The notes under the pieces: generated by a model
Databases searched by the model: none
Told to the model about the DNA's origin: nothing
Seen by the model: the letters and a program-made list of their open reading frames with translations, nothing else
Assembly (NCBI GenBank): GCA_013377095.1
Contig: JACAAY010000004.1
Span: 1 to 64,000 of the forward strand
Direction: 5' to 3'
Length of the DNA: 64,000 nt
From: Desulfuromonadales bacterium
GTDB taxonomy: Bacteria > Desulfobacterota > Desulfuromonadia > Geobacterales > Pseudopelobacteraceae
Shown: piece after piece, positions 50,481 to 59,301 of the stretch
Layout: the number at the start of each line of letters is the position of its first letter
How positions within the stretch are numbered: position 1 is the stretch's first letter
Translations under genes and position numbers: made by a program

Positions 50481-51770
50481 CTATACGACAAAATAGAGAG
50501 TGGCCCCCTTGTCAACCTCAGCTTCCGCCCAGACCCTGCCACCGTGACGGCTGATCACACGCTGAACAATAGCCAGCCCGATACCGGTGCCGGGAAATTC
50601 CTTTGCTCCGTGCAGCCTTTGAAAGACGCCGAAAAGTTTATCGCCGTACGCCATATCGAATCCCGCTCCGTTGTCACTGACATAGAAAACTTTCTCACCC
50701 TTGATATCTTTTGCCCCAAATTCAATCCGCGTGTACTCCTTCAGCGATGTGAATTTCCAGGCATTGGCAAGCAGGTTTTGCATGGCGATCCGAAACAGTG
50801 CGGGATCGCCCCGAACCATCAGACATGGAGCGATGAAGAAGTCGGCGTGGCGATCCGGTTCTCCCGACCTGAGTTCCTCCGCGATCTCATCGGCAAGGGC
50901 GCTCAGGTCCACGGATTCGTAATGCATTTCCTCACGGGATAATCGGGAGAGCCGCAGGATGTTGTCTATCAGAACCCCCATGCGCTGGCTGCCCGCGCGG
51001 AGACGGTTGAGATAGTCCTTGCCCTGCTCGTCCAGCTTATCGTCATATTCTTCCAGCAGGGCCTGACTGAATCCATCGATTGCCCGCAACGGGGTCCGCA
51101 AATCGTGGGAAACCGAATAGGCAAACGATTCCAGCTCCTTGTTTGCAGCCTCTAGTTCACGGGTACGCGCTTTCACCCGCTCATCCAGTTCGTTGTAGGC
51201 ATGTTGCAGTTTGTTCTCCGCCAGCTTGCGATCAGTAATGTCATTCAGGGTTTCGATCGCTCCGATGGTCACGCCATTGACATCCTTCATCTTGACGGCT
51301 TTAAAGTGCAACCACTTCCCTTCCCCGGGCAGATCGGGGAAAAAATCGGTACACTCGTAGCAATCGGGCAGCAGCTTCGATTTGGAAAATTTACCCTCAT
51401 ACCACAGGGCGATCCCATTTTCGGCGTTATCGACCAAAAAGTCCGCCAGGCAGGGACGCCCGGAGGAATAGAACGCCTGCCAATGCCGGTTCGTCCCCAC
51501 GATCTCACTCGCCTTGATCCCGCTATATGCCTCCAATGCCCGGTTCCAGAATACGACACGATGATTGCCGTCGATAACGAACTGGGGGGTCGGATAGCCG
51601 AGGAGAATTTCGGACAACCGATAGTCCTGATCCCGCAACGCCGCCTCCACCTGCTTTAAGCGGACAATTTCCTCACGGAGCTGTCGATTTTCTTCCCCCA
51701 ACTGCTCCAGCAAAGGTTTCCCACTCCCATCGACTATCAAAACATCAGGGTTACCTTTTTCCATTTCCAT
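50481..51770 (-). CDS. PAS sensor kinase with HisKA, partner of the Rcp1-like regulator
   Basis: 429 residues: a coiled coil (EENRQLREEIVRLKQVEAAL), PAS (LLGYPTPQFVIDGNHRVVFW), a second coiled coil, HisKA (SYSVSHDLRTPLRAIDGFSQ has the phospho-acceptor as VSHDLRTPL), and HATPase (NLLANAWKFTS, DNGAGFDMAYGDKLF, GTGIGLAIVQRVISRHGG). The HisKA/HATPase pair is of the Cph1 phytochrome-kinase kind, though no chromophore domain is present. Cys residues in the PAS (CLADF, DCYECTDFF) may serve a redox or metal signal. GGAGGTAGG lies before the ATG. First gene of the minus-strand island. Confidence 0.92.
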   Translation of the reverse strand: MEMEKGNPDVLIVDGSGKPLLEQLGEENRQLREEIVRLKQVEAALRDQDYRLSEILLGYPTPQFVIDGNHRVVFWNRALEAYSGIKASEIVGTNRHWQAFYSSGRPCLADFLVDNAENGIALWYEGKFSKSKLLPDCYECTDFFPDLPGEGKWLHFKAVKMKDVNGVTIGAIETLNDITDRKLAENKLQHAYNELDERVKARTRELEAANKELESFAYSVSHDLRTPLRAIDGFSQALLEEYDDKLDEQGKDYLNRLRAGSQRMGVLIDNILRLSRLSREEMHYESVDLSALADEIAEELRSGEPDRHADFFIAPCLMVRGDPALFRIAMQNLLANAWKFTSLKEYTRIEFGAKDIKGEKVFYVSDNGAGFDMAYGDKLFGVFQRLHGAKEFPGTGIGLAIVQRVISRHGGRVWAEAEVDKGATLYFVV

Positions 51771-52085
51771 ACACCTACCTCCGGCATGCGATTATACCTT
51801 TTGAACGTTCATGCGCCACCCTCTATTCCTACAACCCACAGTTCTGAAGTGGTTCCGTTCGTCTTTGAGTCAGAAAAAAGGCAAAAAGACTCATTAATAC
51901 TCTAACCCCAGGTGACATTCTACGCAAGGCACTCTCTTCACCGGTTCACCAGCGGCCTCCCGGAAAACAGCTCCTCCAGAAATCTTGCTTGACGCCGGAA
52001 GTAACTTCCGTTTACTTTTTGTCATGACCGACTCAAACAATCGCAAAGCAAGTCGCCTGCGACAACATACTTTCATCGCAACGTA
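51771..52085. promoter_or_regulatory. Divergent control region between the kinase island and arsS
   Basis: No confident gene in these 315 bases. On the minus strand TATAAT (51791-51796) sits near the palindrome TGAACGTTCA (51802-51811), 20 bases before the kinase start. On the plus side a promoter-like pair with an inverted repeat lies at 51989-52016. A 43-codon minus-strand frame (51894-52025) ends VPCVECHLGLEY and is discussed as a finding. Confidence 0.4.
51989..52016 (+). promoter_or_regulatory. Putative arsS promoter with embedded palindrome
   Basis: TTGACG (51989-51994) and TTTACT (52011-52016) with a 16-base spacer. The spacer contains CGGAAGT-A-ACTTCCG (51996-52010), a perfect 15-base inverted repeat, the placement expected of a repressor or MerR-type operator. 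The same sequence could also act as a small hairpin followed by a T-rich stretch. Confidence 0.4.
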
Positions 52086-53024
52086 ATGATCCGATCTGAC
52101 TTTCAAGACACACTCACACTTCATGGCCTTGAACTGACCCGCGCCGAAACCACCACCCTGCAGATCAATGTGGGGCTGGTCTGTGACCTGGCCTGCCGGC
52201 ACTGCCATCTGGAAGCCGGCCCCTGTCGCAGCGAAACCATTTCTGCCGAAACGGTGGATGATGTCATTGCCTGCGCGCGTCGCTTCAGCTTCGCCACCGT
52301 CGATATCACCGGCGGCGCACCGGAACTTTCGCCGCACCTGCCCCGCCTGATAACGGCCCTGGCGCCTCTGACGCCCCGTCTGATCGTGCGCAGCAATCTG
52401 ACCGCGCTGATGCAGCCTTGGGCGGCAGCGCTTCCAGAGCTGTATCGTGATCACCGTGTCATCATCGCCGCCTCGCTTCCGGCGGCCAATGCCTCCCAGA
52501 CCGAGGCGCAACGGGGCAGCGGCGTGTGGGGGCACTGCATCGACATGCTCGGAAAGCTGAACCGGATCGGCTATGGTGTTCCCGGAAGCGGCCTTGAACT
52601 GGATCTGGTCGCCAACCCTGGCGGGGCCTTTCTGCCGGCCAACCAGGCCCAGGCCGAACGTAAATTCCGCCAGGATCTGGGGCGACGCCACGCCATTACC
52701 TTTAGCAACCTGTTCACCTTTGCCAACTCCCCCTTGGGGCGATTTCACACCTGGCTGGAGCGGTCGGGAAATTTGGAGGGATACCAGCGAAAGCTTACCG
52801 AAAGCTTCAACCCCTCCGCCGTGTCCGGCCTGATGTGCCGATCGTTGCTCTCCGTGGATTGGAACGGTTTTCTCTACGACTGCGACTTTAATCTGGCAGC
52901 CGGCCTGCACCATGGCGCGCAACGAATGCACATCTCGGAGTTGTCCAGACTTCCGGAACAGGGTGCGCCGATCGCGGTTGGCAATCACTGTTATGCCTGC
53001 ACGGCCGGCGCCGGCTTCACCTGA
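52086..53024 (+). CDS. arsS: Arsenosugar biosynthesis radical SAM protein ArsS-like
   Basis: 312 residues. LQINVGLVCDLACRHCHLEAGP holds the Cys-x3-Cys-x2-Cys motif in the context typical of ArsS. VDITGGAPELSPHL follows, and the C-terminal half has the DUF3641 pattern LSVDWNGFLYDCDFN and HCYACTAGAG. ArsS proteins are proposed to act in arsenosugar formation by joining dimethylarsenic to an adenosyl group. The chain ends soon after HCYACTAG without the terminal Cys-containing tail I recall. No clear Shine-Dalgarno sequence precedes ATG 52086. Its usual neighbours are at 33124-35747, 16 kb away. Confidence 0.85.
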   Translation: MIRSDFQDTLTLHGLELTRAETTTLQINVGLVCDLACRHCHLEAGPCRSETISAETVDDVIACARRFSFATVDITGGAPELSPHLPRLITALAPLTPRLIVRSNLTALMQPWAAALPELYRDHRVIIAASLPAANASQTEAQRGSGVWGHCIDMLGKLNRIGYGVPGSGLELDLVANPGGAFLPANQAQAERKFRQDLGRRHAITFSNLFTFANSPLGRFHTWLERSGNLEGYQRKLTESFNPSAVSGLMCRSLLSVDWNGFLYDCDFNLAAGLHHGAQRMHISELSRLPEQGAPIAVGNHCYACTAGAGFT

Positions 53025-53063
53025 AGCGGAAGCATGGCGACCCAGGTTGGGTCCTGAATCACC

Positions 53064-53091
53064 ACGGCCTTCCGGTTATCCGGGAGGCCGT
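53064..53091. terminator. Strong hairpin downstream of arsS
   Basis: ACGGCCTTCCGG and CCGGGAGGCCGT pair over 12 bases with one wobble around the loop TTAT. It starts 39 bases past the arsS stop. No T-run follows, so termination may need another factor. Confidence 0.5.
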
Positions 53092-53152
53092 TCGTGTATC
53101 CGCCAAAAGAGCTGCCCGACGCCGCAATTTTCCCCGCTATCGTCCTTTTTCT

Positions 53153-53180
53153 TTGCTTTCAGCTAAAAAATCTCTATAAT
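53153..53180 (+). promoter_or_regulatory. Promoter of the RNase E/G gene
   Basis: TTGCTT (53153-53158), a 16-base spacer, and a perfect TATAAT (53175-53180), 56 bases before the ATG at 53237. The leader has a short CCATG/CATGTGG hairpin, which may relate to RNase E autoregulation. Confidence 0.6.
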
Positions 53181-53236
53181 TCATTACTTTTAAACAGCCA
53201 TGGGAGTTCATTCCATGTGGAAGGGATAGATAAACA

Positions 53237-55651
53237 ATGGGTAAGGTAGTAAGTAAAAAAATGCTGATCAATGTCATGCACCCCGAGGAGGCCCGCGTTG
53301 CCATAGTACACGACGGCCTCCTGATGGAGCTGAATATAGAGATCAGCGGCAAGGAACAGACCAAAGGAAACATCTACAAAGGTGTCGTTCTGCGCGTGGA
53401 GCCTGGGTTGCAGGCCGCTTTTGTGGATATCGGACGCGCCAAACCGGGCTTCCTTCAGATTGGTGAATTGCACCCCGATTTATGGCAGTGGCGCGACGAT
53501 GTGCCGGAAGATCAGCGCAAACGGCGCCCCCGTATCCAGGAGGTGTTGCGCCGCGGCCAGGAACTGGTCGTGCAGGTCGAAAAGGACGAACGCGACAACA
53601 AGGGTTCGGCCCTGACCAGCTACCTTTCCCTTCCGGGGCGCTACATGGTGATCATGCCGGGCAGCGACTCAACCGGCATTTCCCGCAAGGTAGAACAGGA
53701 GAGCGTACGCAAGCATCTCAAGGAGGTCATGGCCGGCATGCAGATCCCGGAAGGGATCGGCTACATTGTCCGAACCCAGGCGGTGGGACGTTCGCCGGAG
53801 GAGCTGCAAAAGGACATGGAAAGCCTGCTGGCCCTGTACGAGAGCATCAAGAAAAGTGCAGCGGACATCAAGGGCGCCGGCGAGATCTACCGCGACAAGG
53901 GGCTGATTATCCGATTTATCCGTGACTACTTCTCCGATGACATAGATGAAGTGGTGGTGGACAGCAAGGAGGCCTACAACGAAGCACGGGAGTTCTTCCG
54001 CGAAAACATGCCTGCCTGCGAAAAGCTGGTCAAACTGCACAAGGAGAAACGTCCCGTTTTCTCACGCTTCCAGATCGAGGAACAGATCGATCAAATCTAC
54101 GAAAAACGGGTACCACTCCCCTCCGGCGGATCGCTGATCATCGAGCCGACCGAGGCTCTGGTCAGCATCGACGTCAACTCCGGGAAATCCAGCGGCGAAC
54201 GGGGCATTGAGGATACCGCCTTCAAGACCAACATGGAGGCTGCCGAAGAGGTGGCCCGCCAGTTGCGCCTGCGTGACCTGGGCGGCCTGATCATGATCGA
54301 CTTCATCGATATGCGTGACCGGAAGCACAATCACGAAGTTGAGAAGACCCTCAAACAGGCTCTCAAGATGGATAAGGCGCGGGTCAACCTGGGGCGTATC
54401 TCCGACTTCGGCATCCTGGAGATGTCCCGCCAGCGCATTGCCAAGACCCTGAACGACGCCATCCACCTGGCATGTCCCCACTGCGAGGGGCGCGGCAAGG
54501 TCAAGTCGGTTGAAGCCATGGCGCTCTCCTTTCTGCGCAAGATCCATGGCGCGGCAGCCAAGGGAACCGTGGCTGAAGTCCATGGCGGTCTGCCGCTGGA
54601 AGTGGCCTACTACCTGCTCAATCGCAAGAAGCGTGAATTGGTCCAGATCGAAAATGATTATGACATCGAGGTGCATGTCAAGGGCAAAACCTCACTTCTG
54701 ATGAACCAGCTGGAACTTGAGATTATCAAACGCGAAAAAATACGACCCGAAGATCTGCCGCAAAGCGAACCGGTGAACGAAGAGGTCGCCGTCATCGCTC
54801 CCCTGAAGACCGCGACTACTTCGACGGAAGAGAGCGAGCAGCAGCCGGAGCAATCCGCTACCGAGGGGACCAAGAAGCGCAAACGTCGCCGCAAAAAGAA
54901 AAAACCGCTTGGAGAACCTGCTGCTCAGCTGGAGCAGCCTGATGAGCTTTCAACGGAAAAGTCTGTTGCAGAGTTCACTGAAGACCGGGAGCCCGAAACG
55001 GCAGAAGCAGCAGAAGCGGCAGAAACCACAGAAGCCTCTGCGGAAACAGCGGAATCCGGAGCAGCACAAAAAAAGCGGAGGCGCCGCCGCCGCAAACCAT
55101 CCAAGACCGCTGACGATTCAGCTCAATCCACTACTGAAACTGATGCCGCGGCCGCACCCGAGTCCACGGAACCTGCGGCAGTGGGATCGGAACCTTCCGC
55201 TCCGCTTATCGCGGAAGCCACTCCCATTGAGCCGGCGACTCTCGACACAGTGTCTGAAGAATCAGCAGCCGTCCCCCCGGAACCCGCTGAAATCGAACCA
55301 GCAGCACCTGCGCTGCACATTCAGCACTCCGATGACAGCGCACCGGTTGAACCTGCTACAGAAGCGAGTCCAGCCAAATCACCGTTGGCGCCGGCAACGA
55401 CAGCGAAACCGAAAAAAGCCAGGGCACCGCGTTCAAGGAAGAAACCTGAACCGGATCATACTGAGCCTGCCATGGAAACGCCGGTTGCGGCAGACGAAAC
55501 CGCGCCAACGGATGTCGCACCAGTCGTGCAGAAACCGCGCCGACGCAGCGCTCCGAAAAAAATCCAGGCGCCGACCGCTACGACTGCGGAGACCGGGACG
55601 GATCTACAAAAACCTGCTCCACGAAAACGTCGCAGCAAAAAAGATGAGTAA
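53237..55651 (+). CDS. Ribonuclease E/G family endoribonuclease
   Basis: 804 residues. The N-terminal catalytic half has the S1 domain (GNIYKGVVLRVEPGLQAAFVDIG in parts NIYKGVVLRVEPG and AAFVDIG), the DNase I-like catalytic site (SIDVNSGKSSG and LIMIDFIDMRDRKH) and the zinc-link Cys pair CPHCEGRGK. The C-terminal 240 residues are disordered, Ala/Pro/Glu-rich, with five basic clusters such as KKRKRRRKKKK and KKRRRRRRK, likely RNA-binding or degradosome scaffold. The enzyme processes rRNA and tRNA precursors and starts mRNA decay. Whether to name it rne or rng is unclear because of the long tail. A terminator follows at 55671. Confidence 0.9.
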   Translation: MGKVVSKKMLINVMHPEEARVAIVHDGLLMELNIEISGKEQTKGNIYKGVVLRVEPGLQAAFVDIGRAKPGFLQIGELHPDLWQWRDDVPEDQRKRRPRIQEVLRRGQELVVQVEKDERDNKGSALTSYLSLPGRYMVIMPGSDSTGISRKVEQESVRKHLKEVMAGMQIPEGIGYIVRTQAVGRSPEELQKDMESLLALYESIKKSAADIKGAGEIYRDKGLIIRFIRDYFSDDIDEVVVDSKEAYNEAREFFRENMPACEKLVKLHKEKRPVFSRFQIEEQIDQIYEKRVPLPSGGSLIIEPTEALVSIDVNSGKSSGERGIEDTAFKTNMEAAEEVARQLRLRDLGGLIMIDFIDMRDRKHNHEVEKTLKQALKMDKARVNLGRISDFGILEMSRQRIAKTLNDAIHLACPHCEGRGKVKSVEAMALSFLRKIHGAAAKGTVAEVHGGLPLEVAYYLLNRKKRELVQIENDYDIEVHVKGKTSLLMNQLELEIIKREKIRPEDLPQSEPVNEEVAVIAPLKTATTSTEESEQQPEQSATEGTKKRKRRRKKKKPLGEPAAQLEQPDELSTEKSVAEFTEDREPETAEAAEAAETTEASAETAESGAAQKKRRRRRRKPSKTADDSAQSTTETDAAAAPESTEPAAVGSEPSAPLIAEATPIEPATLDTVSEESAAVPPEPAEIEPAAPALHIQHSDDSAPVEPATEASPAKSPLAPATTAKPKKARAPRSRKKPEPDHTEPAMETPVAADETAPTDVAPVVQKPRRRSAPKKIQAPTATTAETGTDLQKPAPRKRRSKKDE

Positions 55652-55670
55652 AATAAGTAAATTACACAAT

Positions 55671-55701
55671 GGGGACCACCTACGGACCGTCCCCCTTTTT
55701 T
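55671..55701 (+). terminator. Rho-independent terminator of the RNase E/G gene
   Basis: GGGGAC and GTCCCC pair around 12 bases with inner CC/GG pairing, followed by C and a T6 run. Confidence 0.8.
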
Positions 55702-55786
55702 ACTTGACGTGGCGGAGCTTCGGGGATATTTTTAGCAGTCTTTCCCCACTACCCACTCTTGTTTATGAAGAAAGGCCTCAACGACA

Positions 55787-57268
55787 ATGGAAGAACTGAG
55801 CGAACTGCTGCTCCAGAGAAGACGCAAGGTCGACACCCTCTGGGAAGCGGGCATTAATCCATACCCCAATGATTTCAGACAACAACACACCTCCGAAGAT
55901 ATCATCCGCAGCTACGGTGACAAGGAACAGATAGCAGCAAGTGACGACATATTCGTTGTGGCCGGGCGCATCCTGGCGCGGCGTTCATTCGGCAAGGCCG
56001 CATTTATCCAGCTTCAGGACCGCAAGGGACGTCTGCAACTGTACGTCAAAAAGGACGAGATCGGCGAAGAGGCCTTCGCTGCGTTCGAGACCTTCGATAT
56101 CGGCGATATAATCGGCGCGGAAGGTTTCCCCTTTCGCACCAAAACAGGCGAGCTGTCGCTGCATGTGAAAAATATCCGCCTGCTGGTTAAATCGCTGCAT
56201 CCGCTGCCGGAGAAGTTCCACGGCCTGACCGATGTGGAAACACGGTACCGTCAGCGCTACGTGGACCTGATCGTCAACCCCGAGTCACGAAGGATATTTA
56301 TAAAACGCTCCCGGATCATCAATCTGATCCGCGATTTTATGACCGCCCGCGACTTTCTCGAAGTCGAAACCCCCATGATGCAGCAGATTCCGGGCGGCGC
56401 CACGGCCCGACCGTTCACTACCCACCATAACGCCCTGGACATGCAGCTCTACCTGCGCATCGCGCCGGAGCTGTACCTCAAACGGCTGGTCGTGGGCGGT
56501 TTGGAACGGGTTTTCGAAATCAACCGTAACTTCAGAAACGAAGGTATTTCCATCCGCCACAACCCCGAATTCACCATGATGGAGTTTTATCAGGCCTATG
56601 CCACCTATGAAGACCTGATGGATTTCACCGAGGAACTGTTCTGCCACGTGGCTCAGGAAGTGCTGGGCACACTGGATTTTGTAAATCAGGGGCTGGAGAT
56701 AAGCTTCCAGCGCCCCTGGAGACGACTGAGTGTTCGGGATGCCATCCTGGAGTACGGCGATATTGAGGCAAAAAAACTTGATGACCGTGACCTGGCCCTG
56801 GTGTATGCCCGCAGTATCGGCCTGGATCTTCCCGAGCATATCGGCTACGGCAAGCTGCTGATGGAAATTTTCGAGGAGGTGGCCGAACACAAGCTGATCC
56901 AGCCCACCTTCATCACCGCCTATCCAACCGAGGTGTCGCCGCTCTCCCGCAAAAATGACAACAACCCTGAGATCGTTGATCGTTTCGAGCTGATCATCGG
57001 TGGCCGGGAAATAGCAAATGCCTTTTCCGAGTTGAATGATCCGGTTGATCAGAAGGAGCGTTTCCTCTCCCAAGTCGCCGAAAAGGCCAAAGGCGATGAA
57101 GAAGCACATTACATGGATGAGGACTACATCCGTGCGCTGGAATACGGCCTGCCACCCACCGCAGGTGAAGGCATCGGCATTGACCGGTTGGTGATGCTGC
57201 TGACCGACTCGGCCTCGATCCGCGACGTAATCCTGTTTCCGCAGTTGCGAAAGGAGAAACGGGATTAG
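55787..57268 (+). CDS. lysS: Lysyl-tRNA synthetase, class II
   Basis: 493 residues, usual length. An OB-fold anticodon domain ([20 protein letters not shown]) precedes the class II core: motif 1 near [19 protein letters not shown], motif 2 in [26 protein letters not shown] (in parts [15 protein letters not shown] and [10 protein letters not shown]), and motif 3 in [14 protein letters not shown]. It charges tRNA-Lys in the cytosol. No strong Shine-Dalgarno sequence is seen; AAAGG lies about 13 bases upstream of the ATG. The next gene follows after an 85-base repeat-like gap. Confidence 0.96.
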   Translation: MEELSELLLQRRRKVDTLWEAGINPYPNDFRQQHTSEDIIRSYGDKEQIAASDDIFVVAGRILARRSFGKAAFIQLQDRKGRLQLYVKKDEIGEEAFAAFETFDIGDIIGAEGFPFRTKTGELSLHVKNIRLLVKSLHPLPEKFHGLTDVETRYRQRYVDLIVNPESRRIFIKRSRIINLIRDFMTARDFLEVETPMMQQIPGGATARPFTTHHNALDMQLYLRIAPELYLKRLVVGGLERVFEINRNFRNEGISIRHNPEFTMMEFYQAYATYEDLMDFTEELFCHVAQEVLGTLDFVNQGLEISFQRPWRRLSVRDAILEYGDIEAKKLDDRDLALVYARSIGLDLPEHIGYGKLLMEIFEEVAEHKLIQPTFITAYPTEVSPLSRKNDNNPEIVDRFELIIGGREIANAFSELNDPVDQKERFLSQVAEKAKGDEEAHYMDEDYIRALEYGLPPTAGEGIGIDRLVMLLTDSASIRDVILFPQLRKEKRD

Positions 57269-57345
57269 GGACCGGGAACCAGGAACCGGAAACCGGTAAG
57301 TGTTTTTACTGGTCCCCGTTCCCACGTCCCACGTCCCTGACCCCG
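57269..57345. repeat. Repetitive GGGACC/GGAACC hairpin element between lysS and lolC
   Basis: The left arm has GGGACCGGGAACCAGGAACC and further near-repeats; the right arm has CTGGTCCCCGTTCCC and ACGTCCC twice. The arms pair imperfectly. It is similar in style to the element at 34652 and in the same kind of place. Confidence 0.55.
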
Positions 57346-57353
57346 GCCTCACC

Positions 57354-58616
57354 ATGCCCTTCGAACTCTTTATCGGTCTGCGCTATCTGAAGGCAAAGCG
57401 CAAATCAACCTTCATATCGATCATCAGCGTCATCTCCACTGCCGGAGTTGCCTTGGGTGTCATGGCGCTGATTGTGGTACTGGCGGTAATGACCGGCTTC
57501 GAAGAAGACCTCAAGGAAAAAATACTTGGCACCAATGCCCATGTGGTGGTAATCCGCAACGGCATCCCCATGGACGACTACCGGCAGGTGATGCAAAGTC
57601 TCACGGCCATGCCGGGGGTATCAGCCGCAACCCCCTTCATCTATAACCAGGTCATGCTCTCCTCGGGAAAAAATGTTTCCGGTGTTGTTCTGCGGGGTAT
57701 CGATGTCCCGTCCGACCGCCAGGTCACCAGATTGAGCCGTTCCATCGTTGAGGGAAACATGGACTCCCTTGATCCGAAAGTTTCGGACGGCGCTGCTGCG
57801 CTACCGGGGCTGCTGATCGGCAAAGAACTGGCCAAACACCTCAATCTCCTGGTGGATGATAAAATCAACGTTATTTCACCCATGGGAAATATCACACCGC
57901 TGGGAATGATCCCCAAGATGAAGACCTTCCGGGTTTCGGGCATCTTCAACACCGGCATGTTCGAGTACGATTCGACCCTGGCGTATGTCAGCCTGTCACA
58001 GGCACAACTTTTCTTCGATCTGGGAGATACGGTAACCGGCATCCAGCTCAGGGTGAAGGATGTCTATCACACCGGGGAACTGGCTCGCAGCATAAACCAG
58101 TCCCTTGGTCCCGGTTACTCTGCCCGTGACTGGATGCAGATGAACCGAAACATCCTCTTTGCGCTTAAAACGGAAAAGGTCGTCATGTTTGTCATCCTGA
58201 CCCTGATCGTTCTCGTCGCTGCTTTCGGTATTGCCTCCACACTGTTTATGGTGGTAATGGAAAAAACACGGGATATCGCCATCCTCAAATCCATGGGCGC
58301 CACCGGCAACAGTATTATGAAAATTTTTGTCATGGAGGGGTTGATCATAGGTGTCATCGGCACGTTTCTGGGAGTTGCCTCGGGACTGCTGGTCGCCCTC
58401 AACCTTGAACCGATCATAGACGTAATCCAGAAAATCACCGGCCAGAACTTCTTCAGCAAGGATATCTACTACCTGGACCACTTTCCCTCACTGGTGGTGC
58501 CATCCGATGTGGCCTTGATCTCGATTACGGCAGTGCTGATCTCCTTCATCGCCACGCTGTACCCGGCATGGCAGGCGTCGCGCATGCTTCCGGCCGAGGC
58601 ATTGCGCTATGAATAG
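57354..58616 (+). CDS. lolC: LolC/LolE-type lipoprotein-release permease
   Basis: 420 residues. [31 protein letters not shown] (in parts [12 protein letters not shown] and [14 protein letters not shown]) is the family start and first membrane helix. A periplasmic domain runs to about residue 270, then [19 protein letters not shown], a helix near [18 protein letters not shown] and the last near [17 protein letters not shown]. With LolD it pulls mature lipoproteins out of the inner membrane for LolA. Only one permease gene is present, so a homodimer is likely. ATG 57354 is chosen over the longer frame because homologues begin MPFE. Overlaps lolD by eight bases. Confidence 0.92.
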   Translation: MPFELFIGLRYLKAKRKSTFISIISVISTAGVALGVMALIVVLAVMTGFEEDLKEKILGTNAHVVVIRNGIPMDDYRQVMQSLTAMPGVSAATPFIYNQVMLSSGKNVSGVVLRGIDVPSDRQVTRLSRSIVEGNMDSLDPKVSDGAAALPGLLIGKELAKHLNLLVDDKINVISPMGNITPLGMIPKMKTFRVSGIFNTGMFEYDSTLAYVSLSQAQLFFDLGDTVTGIQLRVKDVYHTGELARSINQSLGPGYSARDWMQMNRNILFALKTEKVVMFVILTLIVLVAAFGIASTLFMVVMEKTRDIAILKSMGATGNSIMKIFVMEGLIIGVIGTFLGVASGLLVALNLEPIIDVIQKITGQNFFSKDIYYLDHFPSLVVPSDVALISITAVLISFIATLYPAWQASRMLPAEALRYE

Positions 58617-59280
58617 CCTGCTGGAGATCCGGGGACTAACCAAAAGCTATGCCAGCGGTTCCCACCGGGTTGATGTCCTGAACGGTATCGATCTTGATCT
58701 GGAAGTGGGAACCACCACCGCCCTGGTGGGAGCATCAGGCGCCGGAAAGAGCACCCTGCTGCACCTGTTGGGAGCACTGGATCGCCCCTCAGGCGGAACG
58801 GTGCTCTTCAGGGGCGATGATATCTTTCACAAGAATGACCGTGACCTGGCTCTGTTTCGCAACAGATGTATCGGATTCGTTTTCCAGTTCCACCACCTGC
58901 TGCCCGAATTCAGCGCGCTGGAAAATGTGATGATGCCCGCTTTGATTGCGCGGATCCCCAGGAAAAAAGCATCTGCCATGGCGGAAGAGCTGTTGACCGA
59001 TGTGGGACTATCGCACCGCCTGACCCATCGCCCCGGAGAGCTTTCCGGGGGAGAACAGCAGCGGGTTGCCATAGCACGTGCACTGGTGTTATCTCCAGAG
59101 TTACTTTTGGCGGATGAACCGACCGGAAACCTGGATATGAAAACCAGCGACGGCGTCCACGCCCTGCTGGCAGAACTGCAACAGAAACATGGCTTGTCGC
59201 TGGTGGTGGTTACCCATAACGAGCGTCTGGCCGCCGCCATGGGTCGCACCGTACATTTGATAGATGGAAAGCTGGAATAA
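58609..59280 (+). CDS. lolD: LolD lipoprotein-release ATPase
   Basis: 223 residues. Walker [11 protein letters not shown]-loop in [10 protein letters not shown], signature LSGGEQQR, Walker [13 protein letters not shown], and H-loop VVVTHN are all intact. [14 protein letters not shown] is the LolD-type insert. It is the ATPase partner of the preceding permease, whose frame it overlaps. Confidence 0.95.
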   Translation: MNSLLEIRGLTKSYASGSHRVDVLNGIDLDLEVGTTTALVGASGAGKSTLLHLLGALDRPSGGTVLFRGDDIFHKNDRDLALFRNRCIGFVFQFHHLLPEFSALENVMMPALIARIPRKKASAMAEELLTDVGLSHRLTHRPGELSGGEQQRVAIARALVLSPELLLADEPTGNLDMKTSDGVHALLAELQQKHGLSLVVVTHNERLAAAMGRTVHLIDGKLE

Positions 59281-59301
59281 TTTCGATTTTGCGAGGGGAA
59301 C

